Shown piece after piece: positions 44,901 through 49,557 of a DNA stretch of 49,557 nucleotides. The notes beneath the pieces are model-generated. The model searched no databases, was not told the DNA's origin, and was given only the letters and a program-made list of their open reading frames with translations. Origin of the DNA: Pseudonocardiaceae bacterium YIM PH 21723 (GTDB lineage: Bacteria > Actinomycetota > Actinomycetes > Mycobacteriales > Pseudonocardiaceae); NCBI GenBank assembly GCA_003600225.1, contig QZFT01000059.1, positions 1 through 49,557 of the forward strand. The letters run 5' to 3'. Made by a program: the position numbers and the translations under genes. Positions within the stretch are counted from its first letter, which is position 1; the number at the start of each line of letters is the position of its first letter.

Positions 44901-46083
44901 CGACCTGCGCGCCGGGCTGCTCGGCTCGCTGCCGGACTACATGGTGCCCGCCGCGTTCGTCACCGTGCCCGAGCTGCCGCTCACCCCGAACGGCAAGCTC
45001 GACACCCGGGCACTGCCCGAACCCGGTGAGCAGACCGGGCGGGAGCGGCGTGGCCCGCGCTCGCCCAAGGAAGCCCTGCTGTGCCGGTTGTTCGCCGAGG
45101 TCCTCGGCGTCGATGTGGTCGGCATCGACGACGGCTTCTTCGACCTGGGCGGCCACTCCATGCTGGCCGGCCGGTTGCTGGGCCGGATCCAGGATCTGCT
45201 GGGTGTCCGGCCGCCGCTGCGCACGCTGTTCGAGACACCGACGGTGGCCGGACTGGTCGCGGCGCTGGACGAGGACCACGACGGCGGCGACCTCGACGTG
45301 CTGCTGCCGCTGCGCAAGGCCGGCGACCGCGCTCCGCTGTTCTGCGTGCACCCGGCCGGTGGCCTGGCCTGGTCGTACACCGGGCTGCTCGGTTACGTGG
45401 ATCCGGCGCAGCCGGTCTACGGGCTGCAGACCCCGAAGCTGACCGACCCGCAGTTCCAGCCCGCCGACCTGACGCAGATCGCCGCCGAGTACGTGCGGCG
45501 GGTGCGGTCGGTGCAACCGGACGGGCCCTATCACCTGCTGGGCTGGTCGTTCGGCGGCAACCTCGCGCACGAGATGGCCTACCAGCTCGAACAGGCCGGC
45601 CAGCGGGTGGAACTGCTGGTCCTGCTGGACGCCTATCCCGAGGCACCGCAGGACGGCCTGGAGTCGGCGTCCGAGTCGGACGTGTTCGCCAACCTGCTGA
45701 CCAACATGGGCTTCCGCTGCCCGGAGCACCGGCCGATCACCCGGGCCGATGTCCTGGAGGTCTACAAGGAGGAGAACAGCCCGCTGGCCTCGGTCGGCGA
45801 GCAGGCCCTCGGCGCCATGGTCGACTCCTTCGTCACCCAGGCGACGCTGATGGCCACCTTCACCCCGGGCGAGGTCCAGGCCCCGGTGCTCTTCTTCACC
45901 GCGCTACTCGGCCGGGACGAGAACACCCCGACGCTCGCCGAGTGGGCGCCCTACCTCAGCGGGCCGGTGGATAACCACGACGTCGAGGCCCTGCACGCCC
46001 AGCTGACCACCCCTGACGCGCTGGCCCAGCTCGGCCCGATCCTCGCCGACCGGCTGGCCGCACAACTAGGAGTCTCCCGATGA
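35953..46083 (+). CDS. Trimodular non-ribosomal peptide synthetase with TE
   Basis: The protein has 3376 residues, ordered C-A-T-C-A-T-C-A-T-TE. C1 has HHLLVDG (141-147) and an EntF-like N-terminus ('[17 protein letters not shown]'), so it probably accepts an acyl or aryl starter. C2 and C3 have HHIAADG (1169-1175) and HHIASDG (2197-2203). Adenylation cores YTSGSTG lie at about 599, 1640 and 2680. Carrier serines are 986, 2017 and 3069 (LGGHS). The thioesterase has GWSFGG with S3199. Read by eye, the ten-residue pocket codes are DADEAGFVDK, DADEAGLVDK and DADEAGFVDK. Three acidic residues suggest a basic amino acid such as Arg, Lys or Orn. There is no epimerisation domain. The start is GTG 35953. 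It overlaps mbtH by 4 nt. The product is unknown; no starter-forming (DHB) genes are in the window. Confidence 0.95.
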   Translation: MGPVTDFGRLPLTAAQTGIWFAQRLDSNNPVFTIAQYLDIAGTIDIPVLEAAVARVMAEAETLRLTFDEVADLPVQRVAPVQPWTLPVLDLRTAADPAAEAQAWMRAEGKRPMDPLAAAPLCSVVLLRLADDHAVLYQRIHHLLVDGYGAALVLRRILEGYDAAIAGTEIPPATFGSLTDLLAEDAAYAGSDRFDRDRDYWVSRFGDRPAASILTDSTATPIEPARIQAGLISEATAARLRELAREWRTDWSVLVFSLIAGYLHRVTGDRDVVLGMPVTTRRSDVQRSTPAMVSNVVPLRIRVTPSMSLRELVTATSAELRAALRHQRYRAEQLHRDLGLARQERLHGPTVNILPGKPRLTVGEQPTGMYNLSVGPVDDLSIVVQQLAADDAIAVDFHGNTLRYDADELAGHHDRFLRLTHAVLTEPAAPLGRHDLLDESTQDTLLRQWGSSPAPAVTSTVPREFARTALQHPGRIALADDRVTLTFAELAYRVERLAGVLSARGIGAGDVVATALPRSAATVVSLLAVLRAGAVYLPLDIGHPADRLRYLLEDARPSLVITGPDSDLPGVELAELEAAAPSPLPVPWPSTVDAAYLIYTSGSTGRPKGVLVEHHALANLLASHRKQVFAAAQQVTGRETLRVAHLAGVAFDAAWDPILWLVAGHELRMVPNEIRRDTQACAEFLAQHRIDSIEVTPTYARQLLDAGALDHEHRPAVWALGGEAVDPRLWDRLRDTDGVLALNFYGPTEACVDAVIARSTDHARPVLGSPVDGARAYVLDGALRPVAPGTLGELYLAGAGLARGYYDRPALTAGRFVANPFDGSGARLYRTGDLARWTADGALEFAGRTDDQVKIRGFRVEPGEVQAALTRLPGVTQAAVVVQGTGDDRRLAAYLVTEQPADEIRRALSAELPEYLVPQVIVPLAELPLTPNGKLDAARLPQPVAAATGREPRTHTETVICEVFAEVLRVTAVSADDDFFALGGHSLLATKVIGRLRDRLAVEVGIRTLFEHPTPVDLAEQLAGSDATARPKLQAGPRPDRIPLSRAQRRLWFLNRMDPEAADYLLPAVLRLDGAIDVPALRAALLDLVTRHESLRTLFTEQDDEPYQRILPTEATGIDLNVLDVPAADYEDRLRAEARRGFDLSFEAPLRATLLRAEDGGQALVLVLHHIAADGWSVAPLARDLAAFYDARLRDVPVQLPGLPVQYADYALWQRELLGAPDDEDSRAASQTAYWRETLDGLPAELTLPTDRPRPLEPTGAGGVVPVHVPAAAYAALSAAATAQGASTFMALHAVFAVLLSKLGGGRDIAIGTPVAGRTDPALDELIGFFVNTLVLRTDLSGDPGFAELLRRVRAADLAAFDHQDLPFDQVVDAVAPQRVAGRNPLFQVMLSVQNGRTQPLHLGGLRAELDTSVRTGTAKFDLLLDLVDDRGADLTGTLEYNADLFDAETAAWIAGAFTRVLGTLAEQPEAPIRQAEVLTGLELQEITRHWHGTRREVPNQTIIEAFEKQAAETPGRRALVGTDAALTFAELDVRATGLAETLVAAGARPGRPVAVALPRTTDSVVALLAVLKAGAVYLPVDLSYPAERITYLLTDAAPELVISDRERDFPARTVLIDQMHRHADLPAPAGPDDLAYLIYTSGSTGRPKGVAVEHRALANLWHSHRNRLYGPDEPVRRVGHTAGVSFDASWDPILWMVAGHELHLLDDDVRRNPEALVGYVREHRLDVLETTPSYIRQLLDIGLLDGYRPSVLALGGEAVDTALWQRLADEPGVRAVNLYGPTECTVDPMLAEIAGPRPVIGSGADNIQTYVLDAGLRPVAPGVPGELYLAGAGLARGYQGRSVLTAERFVAHPFGEPGSRMYRTGDLVRWTRAGQLEFLGRTDDQVKIRGFRVELGEIESTLTRCAGVTGAAVLVRQDRLIGYVRPETANPVAVRAELARQLPEHMVPSVIMPVDAFPLTPNGKLDRDRLPEPTAAPVTDRPATDVEARLCAAFADTLGVSEVGVTDDFFALGGHSLLVTSLVSRIRRQLGVEVQIRTVFSAPTPRALAARLPAPGDTRPALRPQPRPDRIPLSSAQRRLWFLHDLEGGSAGYHIPMALELRGDLDAEALRLAIGDVLAKHESLRTVFPRHDGEPYQQVLPAADVRLPVSAVTRAELGSALAATAALPFDLEHEIPLRPALFRLSADEHVLLLVAHHIASDGWSTAPLARDLAVAYAARARRELPRLEPLPVQYADYTLWQRELLGGGLLETQLDFWDRTLAGLPDQLTLPADRPRPAEPTHAGDTVPLRISAELHRRLGELATAQGASLFMAIHAGLAVLLSRVGGGTDVPIGTAVAGRTDDALDDLVGFFVNSLVLRADLSGTPGFTEVLDRVRAADLAAFDHQDVPFDRVVEQLAPARALNRHPLFQVMLTLQNAPAAELELPGLAVSIADFAEVAAAKFDLSLSLTEHRDRAGAADGLTGTLEYSTELFERSTAQRLAGWLVRVLEAAVAEPDRPVGDLELLSATEVDQVLRQWNRTDQDLTPGTVVSAFEFQARLARSGDIAVVCGDRRLTTRELNAEANRLARALRARGIGGGDTVAVALHRSVRTMVALLAVLKTGATYLPLDVSYPEDRLRYLIEDAAPALVLTDTESSTMLGGLDLDGLAAELAAQLDGNLTDAERVRPLRERDAAYIIYTSGSTGRPKGVVVEHRSLANLLRQHSIQVFTPAMRRLGRRQVRVALTAALAFDASWDPVLWMIDGHELHIVEDDTRRDADDLVRYLEMWGIDAIETTPSHLRHLLDAGLLTGAGAPSVLALGGERIDEDLWARLGAIPGLAAYNFYGPTESTVDSVVARLTGTGQPVIGRPVANTRAYVLDSRLQPVPAGVPGELYLAGAGVARGYLGRTPLTAQRFIADPFGAGGERMYRTGDLARWRTDAQLEFLGRTDDQIKLRGLRIEPGEIAALLSAQESVAKAAVLVRQDRLVAYVVPAGDAEPHAADLRAGLLGSLPDYMVPAAFVTVPELPLTPNGKLDTRALPEPGEQTGRERRGPRSPKEALLCRLFAEVLGVDVVGIDDGFFDLGGHSMLAGRLLGRIQDLLGVRPPLRTLFETPTVAGLVAALDEDHDGGDLDVLLPLRKAGDRAPLFCVHPAGGLAWSYTGLLGYVDPAQPVYGLQTPKLTDPQFQPADLTQIAAEYVRRVRSVQPDGPYHLLGWSFGGNLAHEMAYQLEQAGQRVELLVLLDAYPEAPQDGLESASESDVFANLLTNMGFRCPEHRPITRADVLEVYKEENSPLASVGEQALGAMVDSFVTQATLMATFTPGEVQAPVLFFTALLGRDENTPTLAEWAPYLSGPVDNHDVEALHAQLTTPDALAQLGPILADRLAAQLGVSR

Positions 46084-46286
46084 CCAACCCGTTCGATTCC
46101 CCCGACGAGCAGTTCCTGGTGCTGGTCAACCAGGAGAACCAGCACTCGCTGTGGCCCGGCTTCGCCGATGTCCCGGAAGGCTGGAACACGGTGTTCGGCC
46201 CCGGCCCGCGCCAGGAGGCGCTGGACTACGTGGAACAGCACTGGACCGACATCACCCCGAGCAGCCTGCTGGAGGACCGCGGATGA
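46080..46286 (+). CDS. MbtH-like NRPS activator
   Basis: This 68-residue MbtH-family protein has the conserved '[19 protein letters not shown]' (family NxExQxSLWP...PxGW) and a C-terminal '[11 protein letters not shown]'. It binds adenylation domains and is required for their folding or activity, here presumably those of the NRPS it overlaps (ATGA). It also overlaps the exporter ATPase gene by 4 nt. Confidence 0.96.
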   Translation: MTNPFDSPDEQFLVLVNQENQHSLWPGFADVPEGWNTVFGPGPRQEALDYVEQHWTDITPSSLLEDRG

Positions 46287-47233
46287 CCGGCTACGCGGTG
46301 CAGATCACCGGGCTGCGCAAGAACTTCGGCACACACACCGCCCTGGACGGCGTCGACCTGGCCATCCCGGCCGGGCAGGTCTTCGGGCTGCTCGGACCCA
46401 ACGGCGCCGGCAAGACCACCACGGTCCGGGTGCTCACCACCCTGCTGCGGGCGGACGCCGGACAGGTCCTGGTCGCCGGGGCCGATGTGGCGACCGATCC
46501 CCAGCAGGTCCGGCGGAACATCGGGTTGTCCGGGCAGTACGCGGCGGTCGACGACCGGCTGACCGGCTTCGAGAACCTGTACCTGGTCGCCCGGCTCTAC
46601 GGCATGACCCGGCGCCGGTCCACCGCCGTGGCCAGGGATCTCCTCGACCGGTTCCGGCTCACCGACGCCGCCGACCGGCAGGCCGCCGGCTACTCCGGTG
46701 GAATGCGCCGCAGGCTGGACCTGGCGGGTGCGCTGGTCGCCGCGCCCCCGGTGGTGGTCCTGGACGAACCCACCACCGGCCTCGACCCGCAGAGCAGGCT
46801 CGACGTCTGGGAGGTGGTGGGGGAACTGGTCGGCGGCGGCACCACGGTGCTGCTCACCACCCAGTACCTGGAGGAGGCCGACCAGCTGGCCGACCGGATC
46901 GCCGTGCTGAACCACGGCCGGGTGATCGCCGAGGGCAGCAGCGACGAGCTCAAGCAGCAGGCCGGCGGCGAGCGCCTGGAACTGGTCCTCGGCCAGCTCC
47001 GGGACCTGCCCGCCGTGCTCCAGCTCCTGGAAGGCCTCGGCGAACTGATCGTCGACGAGCGTGCCCGGCGGATCACCGTGCCGGTCAGCGACGGCCAGCG
47101 GGCCCTCGCCGCGGTCCTCGACCTGCTCAACGCGAACCGGATCCGGCTCCTGGACGCCGGACTGCGCCGCCCCACCCTGGACGAGGTCTTCCTCGGCCTC
47201 ACCACCCCGGTCGCAGAGAAGGTGTCCGCGTGA
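46283..47233 (+). CDS. DrrA-like ABC exporter ATPase
   Basis: This 316-residue ATPase has Walker A GPNGAGKT (38-45), signature '[12 protein letters not shown]', Walker B '[13 protein letters not shown]' and an H-loop region '[10 protein letters not shown]' in which the usual His is replaced by Gln, as in DrrA-type ATPases. The C-terminal about 80-residue extension ('[14 protein letters not shown]') is typical of drug exporters. With the next gene it forms a DrrAB-like system that probably exports the NRPS product. ATG 46283 overlaps the mbtH stop. Confidence 0.94.
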   Translation: MTGYAVQITGLRKNFGTHTALDGVDLAIPAGQVFGLLGPNGAGKTTTVRVLTTLLRADAGQVLVAGADVATDPQQVRRNIGLSGQYAAVDDRLTGFENLYLVARLYGMTRRRSTAVARDLLDRFRLTDAADRQAAGYSGGMRRRLDLAGALVAAPPVVVLDEPTTGLDPQSRLDVWEVVGELVGGGTTVLLTTQYLEEADQLADRIAVLNHGRVIAEGSSDELKQQAGGERLELVLGQLRDLPAVLQLLEGLGELIVDERARRITVPVSDGQRALAAVLDLLNANRIRLLDAGLRRPTLDEVFLGLTTPVAEKVSA

Positions 47234-48030
47234 ATGCTGTCAGTGCCATCGCCCAGCACAGCGGCGCCATCGCCTGGCGCAACCTCGTCGGCCTGCGCCG
47301 CACGCCCGGCGCGATCTTCGCCAGCGTGCTCCAGCCGATCATGTTCGTCTTCCTGCTCGGCTACGTCTTCGGCGGCAGCCTCGGCGGGGAGGCGTACCGC
47401 GAGTTCATCATGGCCGGGATCTTCGCGCAGACCGTGACGTTCAACGCCGCGTTCACCACCATCGGCTTCGCCAACGACCTGCAGAAGGGCATCGTGGACC
47501 GGTTCCGGTCGCTGCCGATGTCCCGGGTCGGGGTGATCCTCGGCCGCACCAGCTCGGACCTGGTGACCAGCATGATCAGCCTGCTGGTCACCAGCCTCTG
47601 CGGCCTGGCGATGGGCTGGCGGATCCGGTCCAGCGTGCTGGACGCGGTGGCCGGGTACCTGCTGATCCTGCTGTTCGCCTTCGCCATGTCCTGGGTCGGC
47701 GCGTACATCGGCCTGGTGTCCCGCAGCGTCGAGGTGGCGCAGAGCCTGGGCCTGATCTGGCTGTTCCCGGCCACCTTCATCTCCTCGGGCTTCGTCTCGG
47801 TGGTCGCCATGCCGGAACCCCTCGCGACCATCGCCGAGTGGAACCCGATCACCGCGCTGGCCGGCGCCGCCCGCATCCTGTTCGGGAACCCGGCCGTGCC
47901 CGGGCTGCCGCAACCGGACGGCTGGCCCGCGCAGCACGCGGTCGGCTACTCGCTGCTGTGCTCGCTGGTCATCATCGCGATCTTCATGACCCTGTCCGTC
48001 GCCCGCTATCGCAAGGCGACCGCGCGCTAG
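47230..48030 (+). CDS. DrrB-like ABC-2 permease
   Basis: This 266-residue membrane protein with six hydrophobic segments has an N-terminal 'AWRNLVGLRRTPGAIFASVLQPIMFVF' in DrrB style. 'EFIMAGIFAQTVTFNA' and 'GIVDRFRSLPMSR' match the ABC-2 conserved stretch. GTG 47230 overlaps the ATPase stop (GTGA); the frame opens far upstream but only this start gives a family N-terminus. It is the last gene of the operon and is followed by a strong hairpin. The function is export of the peptide product or producer self-protection (inferred). Confidence 0.94.
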   Translation: MNAVSAIAQHSGAIAWRNLVGLRRTPGAIFASVLQPIMFVFLLGYVFGGSLGGEAYREFIMAGIFAQTVTFNAAFTTIGFANDLQKGIVDRFRSLPMSRVGVILGRTSSDLVTSMISLLVTSLCGLAMGWRIRSSVLDAVAGYLLILLFAFAMSWVGAYIGLVSRSVEVAQSLGLIWLFPATFISSGFVSVVAMPEPLATIAEWNPITALAGAARILFGNPAVPGLPQPDGWPAQHAVGYSLLCSLVIIAIFMTLSVARYRKATAR

Positions 48031-48034
48031 TTCC

Positions 48035-48064
48035 CTGATGGGCACCCGCGAGGGTGCCCATCAG
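48035..48064 (+). terminator. Terminator of NRPS operon
   Basis: Arms ctgatgggcaccc (48035-48047) and gggtgcccatcag (48052-48064) form a perfect 13-bp stem with a 4-nt loop, 4 nt past the permease stop, then ggctttcg. Confidence 0.88.
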
Positions 48065-48119
48065 GGCTTTCGTGACCTGACCGAGTCCTAAGAAAGTGAA
48101 AGCTTTACCACTCAACTTC

Positions 48120-48147
48120 TTGTGTGAGTGACCTGGCGCACTAATGT
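48120..48147 (+). promoter_or_regulatory. Promoter of dctA-like gene
   Basis: TTGTGT (48120-48125), 16 nt, TAATGT (48142-48147), then 7 nt to GTG 48155. This fits a vegetative promoter giving a leaderless mRNA and favours 48155 over the in-frame GTG 48128, which would lie upstream of the transcription start. Confidence 0.5.
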
Positions 48148-48154
48148 GCCTCGC

Positions 48155-49480
48155 GTGAGCAATGGGGAGACGAAGCGCAAGGGCTTCCACAAGAATCTGT
48201 ACTTCTGGGTGCTGGTAGCCGTCGTGCTGGGCGCCCTGTTCGGCCTGACGTTCCCGGCGCAGGCCGCGGGCACCCAGTGGGTGGCCGAACTGTTCATCAA
48301 CCTGGTCAAGATGGTCATCGCACCGACCATCTTCTGCACCATCGTGGTGGGCATCGCCGGTCTGGGGAACCTGGCCAAGGCCGGCGGTCTCGCCCTGCGG
48401 ACCATCGGTTACTTCACCGTGATGACGATGCTCGCCCTGGCCATCGGCCTGGCGGTGGTCAACATCATCAAGCCCGGTGCCGACCTCCATCTGAAGTTCG
48501 ACGAGAAGGTCGCCGCCGACACCATCAAGAAGGCCCAGGGCCACAACACCGTGCAGGACTTCGTGCTCGGTCTGGTGCCTAAGAGCTTCGTCAGTGCCTT
48601 CACCGACGGTCAGCTGATCCAGGTCCTGGTGATCGCGGTCCTGGTGGCGATCTCCCTGTCGATGATGGGCGAGCGGGGCAAGCCGGTCATCCGCGCCCTG
48701 GACACCCTCGGCCACGTCATGTTCGGCATCATCAAGATCATCATGTATGCGGCCCCGGTCGGCGCCTTCGCCGGCATGGCCTACACCGTCGGCAAGTTCG
48801 GCAACCAGGTGCTCGGCCAGCTGCTGTTCTTCATGGGCAGCTTCTACCTCACCTGCATCCTGTTCATCGTGCTCGTGCTGGGCACCGTCGCCGCCATCGC
48901 CGGGTTCAACATCTTCAAGTTCATCCGGCTGATCAAGGACGAACTGCTCATCGTGCTGGGCACCTCGTCCAGTGAGTCGGTGCTGCCGCGGATGCTCACC
49001 AAGCTGGAATCGGCGGGCGCGGACAAGTCGGTGGTCGGCCTGACCATTCCCACCGGCTACTCGTTCAACCTGGACGGCACCTGCATCTACCTGACCATGG
49101 GCGCCCTGTTCATCGCCCAGGCCACCGGTCACGACCTGCCACTGGGCACGCAGCTGGGCCTGCTGCTGTTCATGCTGCTCTCCAGTAAGGGGGCCGCGGG
49201 TGTCACCGGCGCGGGCCTGGTCACCCTCGCCGCCTCGCTGTCGGCGTTCAACGACCTGATCCCGGTGGTGGGCGTCGCGTTGATCGTGGGCATCGACCGG
49301 TTCATGTCCGAGGCGCGGTCGCTGACCAACCTGGTCGGCAACGGCGTGGCCACCATGGTCATCGCCAAGTGGCAGAACTCGCTGGACATGGATCGTTTCC
49401 GCGAGGTGCTGAACAATCCGAAGCTGGCGGATCCGGATGACTCTCCGGTCGCTTCTGCTGAACCGGCTGCCGTGCACTGA
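48155..49480 (+). CDS. dctA: C4-dicarboxylate:cation symporter (DctA-like)
   Basis: This 441-residue DAACS-family carrier has an N-terminal 'KNLYFWVLVAVVLGALFG' and 'FINLVKMVIAPTIFCTIVVGIAG'. The serine-rich hairpin loop is 'VLGTSSSESVLP', and the substrate/cation motif follows as 'TIPTGYSFNLDGTCIYLTMG' (close to the NLDGT of DctA). 'SSKGAAGVTGAGL' forms the second re-entrant loop. These features fit proton- or sodium-coupled uptake of succinate, fumarate and malate. The C-terminal tail is hydrophilic. The gene stands alone, and a REP-like palindrome follows it. Confidence 0.93.
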   Translation: MSNGETKRKGFHKNLYFWVLVAVVLGALFGLTFPAQAAGTQWVAELFINLVKMVIAPTIFCTIVVGIAGLGNLAKAGGLALRTIGYFTVMTMLALAIGLAVVNIIKPGADLHLKFDEKVAADTIKKAQGHNTVQDFVLGLVPKSFVSAFTDGQLIQVLVIAVLVAISLSMMGERGKPVIRALDTLGHVMFGIIKIIMYAAPVGAFAGMAYTVGKFGNQVLGQLLFFMGSFYLTCILFIVLVLGTVAAIAGFNIFKFIRLIKDELLIVLGTSSSESVLPRMLTKLESAGADKSVVGLTIPTGYSFNLDGTCIYLTMGALFIAQATGHDLPLGTQLGLLLFMLLSSKGAAGVTGAGLVTLAASLSAFNDLIPVVGVALIVGIDRFMSEARSLTNLVGNGVATMVIAKWQNSLDMDRFREVLNNPKLADPDDSPVASAEPAAVH

Positions 49481-49489
49481 TTCCGGCCC

Positions 49490-49545
49490 CCCGAAGTTGA
49501 CGAGTTTCGCGGCGAGGAACGAGCCCGAAACTCGTCAACTTCGGG
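49490..49545. repeat. REP-like palindrome, copy 2
   Basis: Perfect 20-bp arms (49490-49509 and 49526-49545) contain cgaagttgacgagtttcg, with a 16-nt loop. The loop with its flanks (gcggcgaggaacgagccc) equals the reverse complement of the loop in the copy at 25123-25177. It is followed by tctttct and lies 9 nt after the dctA stop, so it may double as a terminator. Confidence 0.8.
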
Positions 49546-49557
49546 TCTTTCTGTGCG

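Noticed and set aside
42109-45729. 1206-codon minus-strand open frame opposite the NRPS gene (also 39559-42000 and 36952-38238)
   Set aside because: These are antisense shadows typical of high-GC coding DNA. The products lack domains and are Gly/Val/Arg/Gln-rich, while the plus strand carries a complete NRPS.

Overview
The window is a high-GC actinobacterial chromosome segment. It probably comes from the Pseudonocardiales (Amycolatopsis/Saccharothrix/Crossiella-like). The basis is strong G/C third-position bias, frequent GTG starts, many apparently leaderless genes (TANNNT placed 6-7 nt before the start codon), a DUF222/HNH protein, an MbtH-dependent NRPS and the gene order hisF-hisI ... trpE-(Trp membrane protein)-trpC-trpB-trpA ... 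lgt, which is the actinobacterial backbone order known from Mycobacterium. The genus is an inference.

Layout. 1-4.4 kb: a DUF222/HNH protein, a biotin-carboxylase-like protein that has lost its catalytic residues, a DedA membrane protein and a PPOX-type flavin/F420-binding protein, all on the minus strand. 4.4-5.8 kb: hisF-hisI, with hisF divergent from the PPOX gene across one palindromic -10 element. 5.8-7.8 kb: an ABC-2 exporter operon ending in its own TetR regulator, with a 20-bp palindrome in front. 7.9-13.3 kb: the tryptophan genes trpE, membrane protein, trpC, trpB and trpA. 13.4-34 kb: about 20.8 kb of accessory genes lying between trpA and lgt, which are neighbours in many actinobacteria. 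These are a KAS III-like enzyme, a lipocalin-like protein, a Trypco2 protein plus a 1794-residue trypsin-NTPase-repeat protein, a LysE exporter, a LexA paralogue, TetR-MMPL, a methyltransferase, a DinB-like protein divergent from MarR, a nest of repeats, two secreted GH18 chitinases, a LysR regulator and two tandem Uma2 proteins. 34-35.3 kb: lgt with a long Ala/Glu/Pro tail. 35.6-48 kb: a short hydrophobic-peptide ORF with its own terminator, then a four-gene operon (trimodular NRPS, MbtH, ABC ATPase, permease) joined by 4-nt overlaps. 48-49.5 kb: a DctA-type dicarboxylate carrier.

How they work together. The trp and his genes are housekeeping. The NRPS operon looks complete for assembly, release and export of a small peptide. 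All three adenylation pockets are nearly identical and acidic, so a tripeptide of one basic amino acid, capped by an acyl or aryl starter, is the best guess. The Trypco2/trypsin/NTPase pair resembles a signal-gated protease of the biological-conflict type and is the most promising undescribed system here. The chitinase genes are probably under N-acetylglucosamine (DasR-like) control through a palindrome upstream of one of them. Several interspersed palindromic repeat families run through the window.
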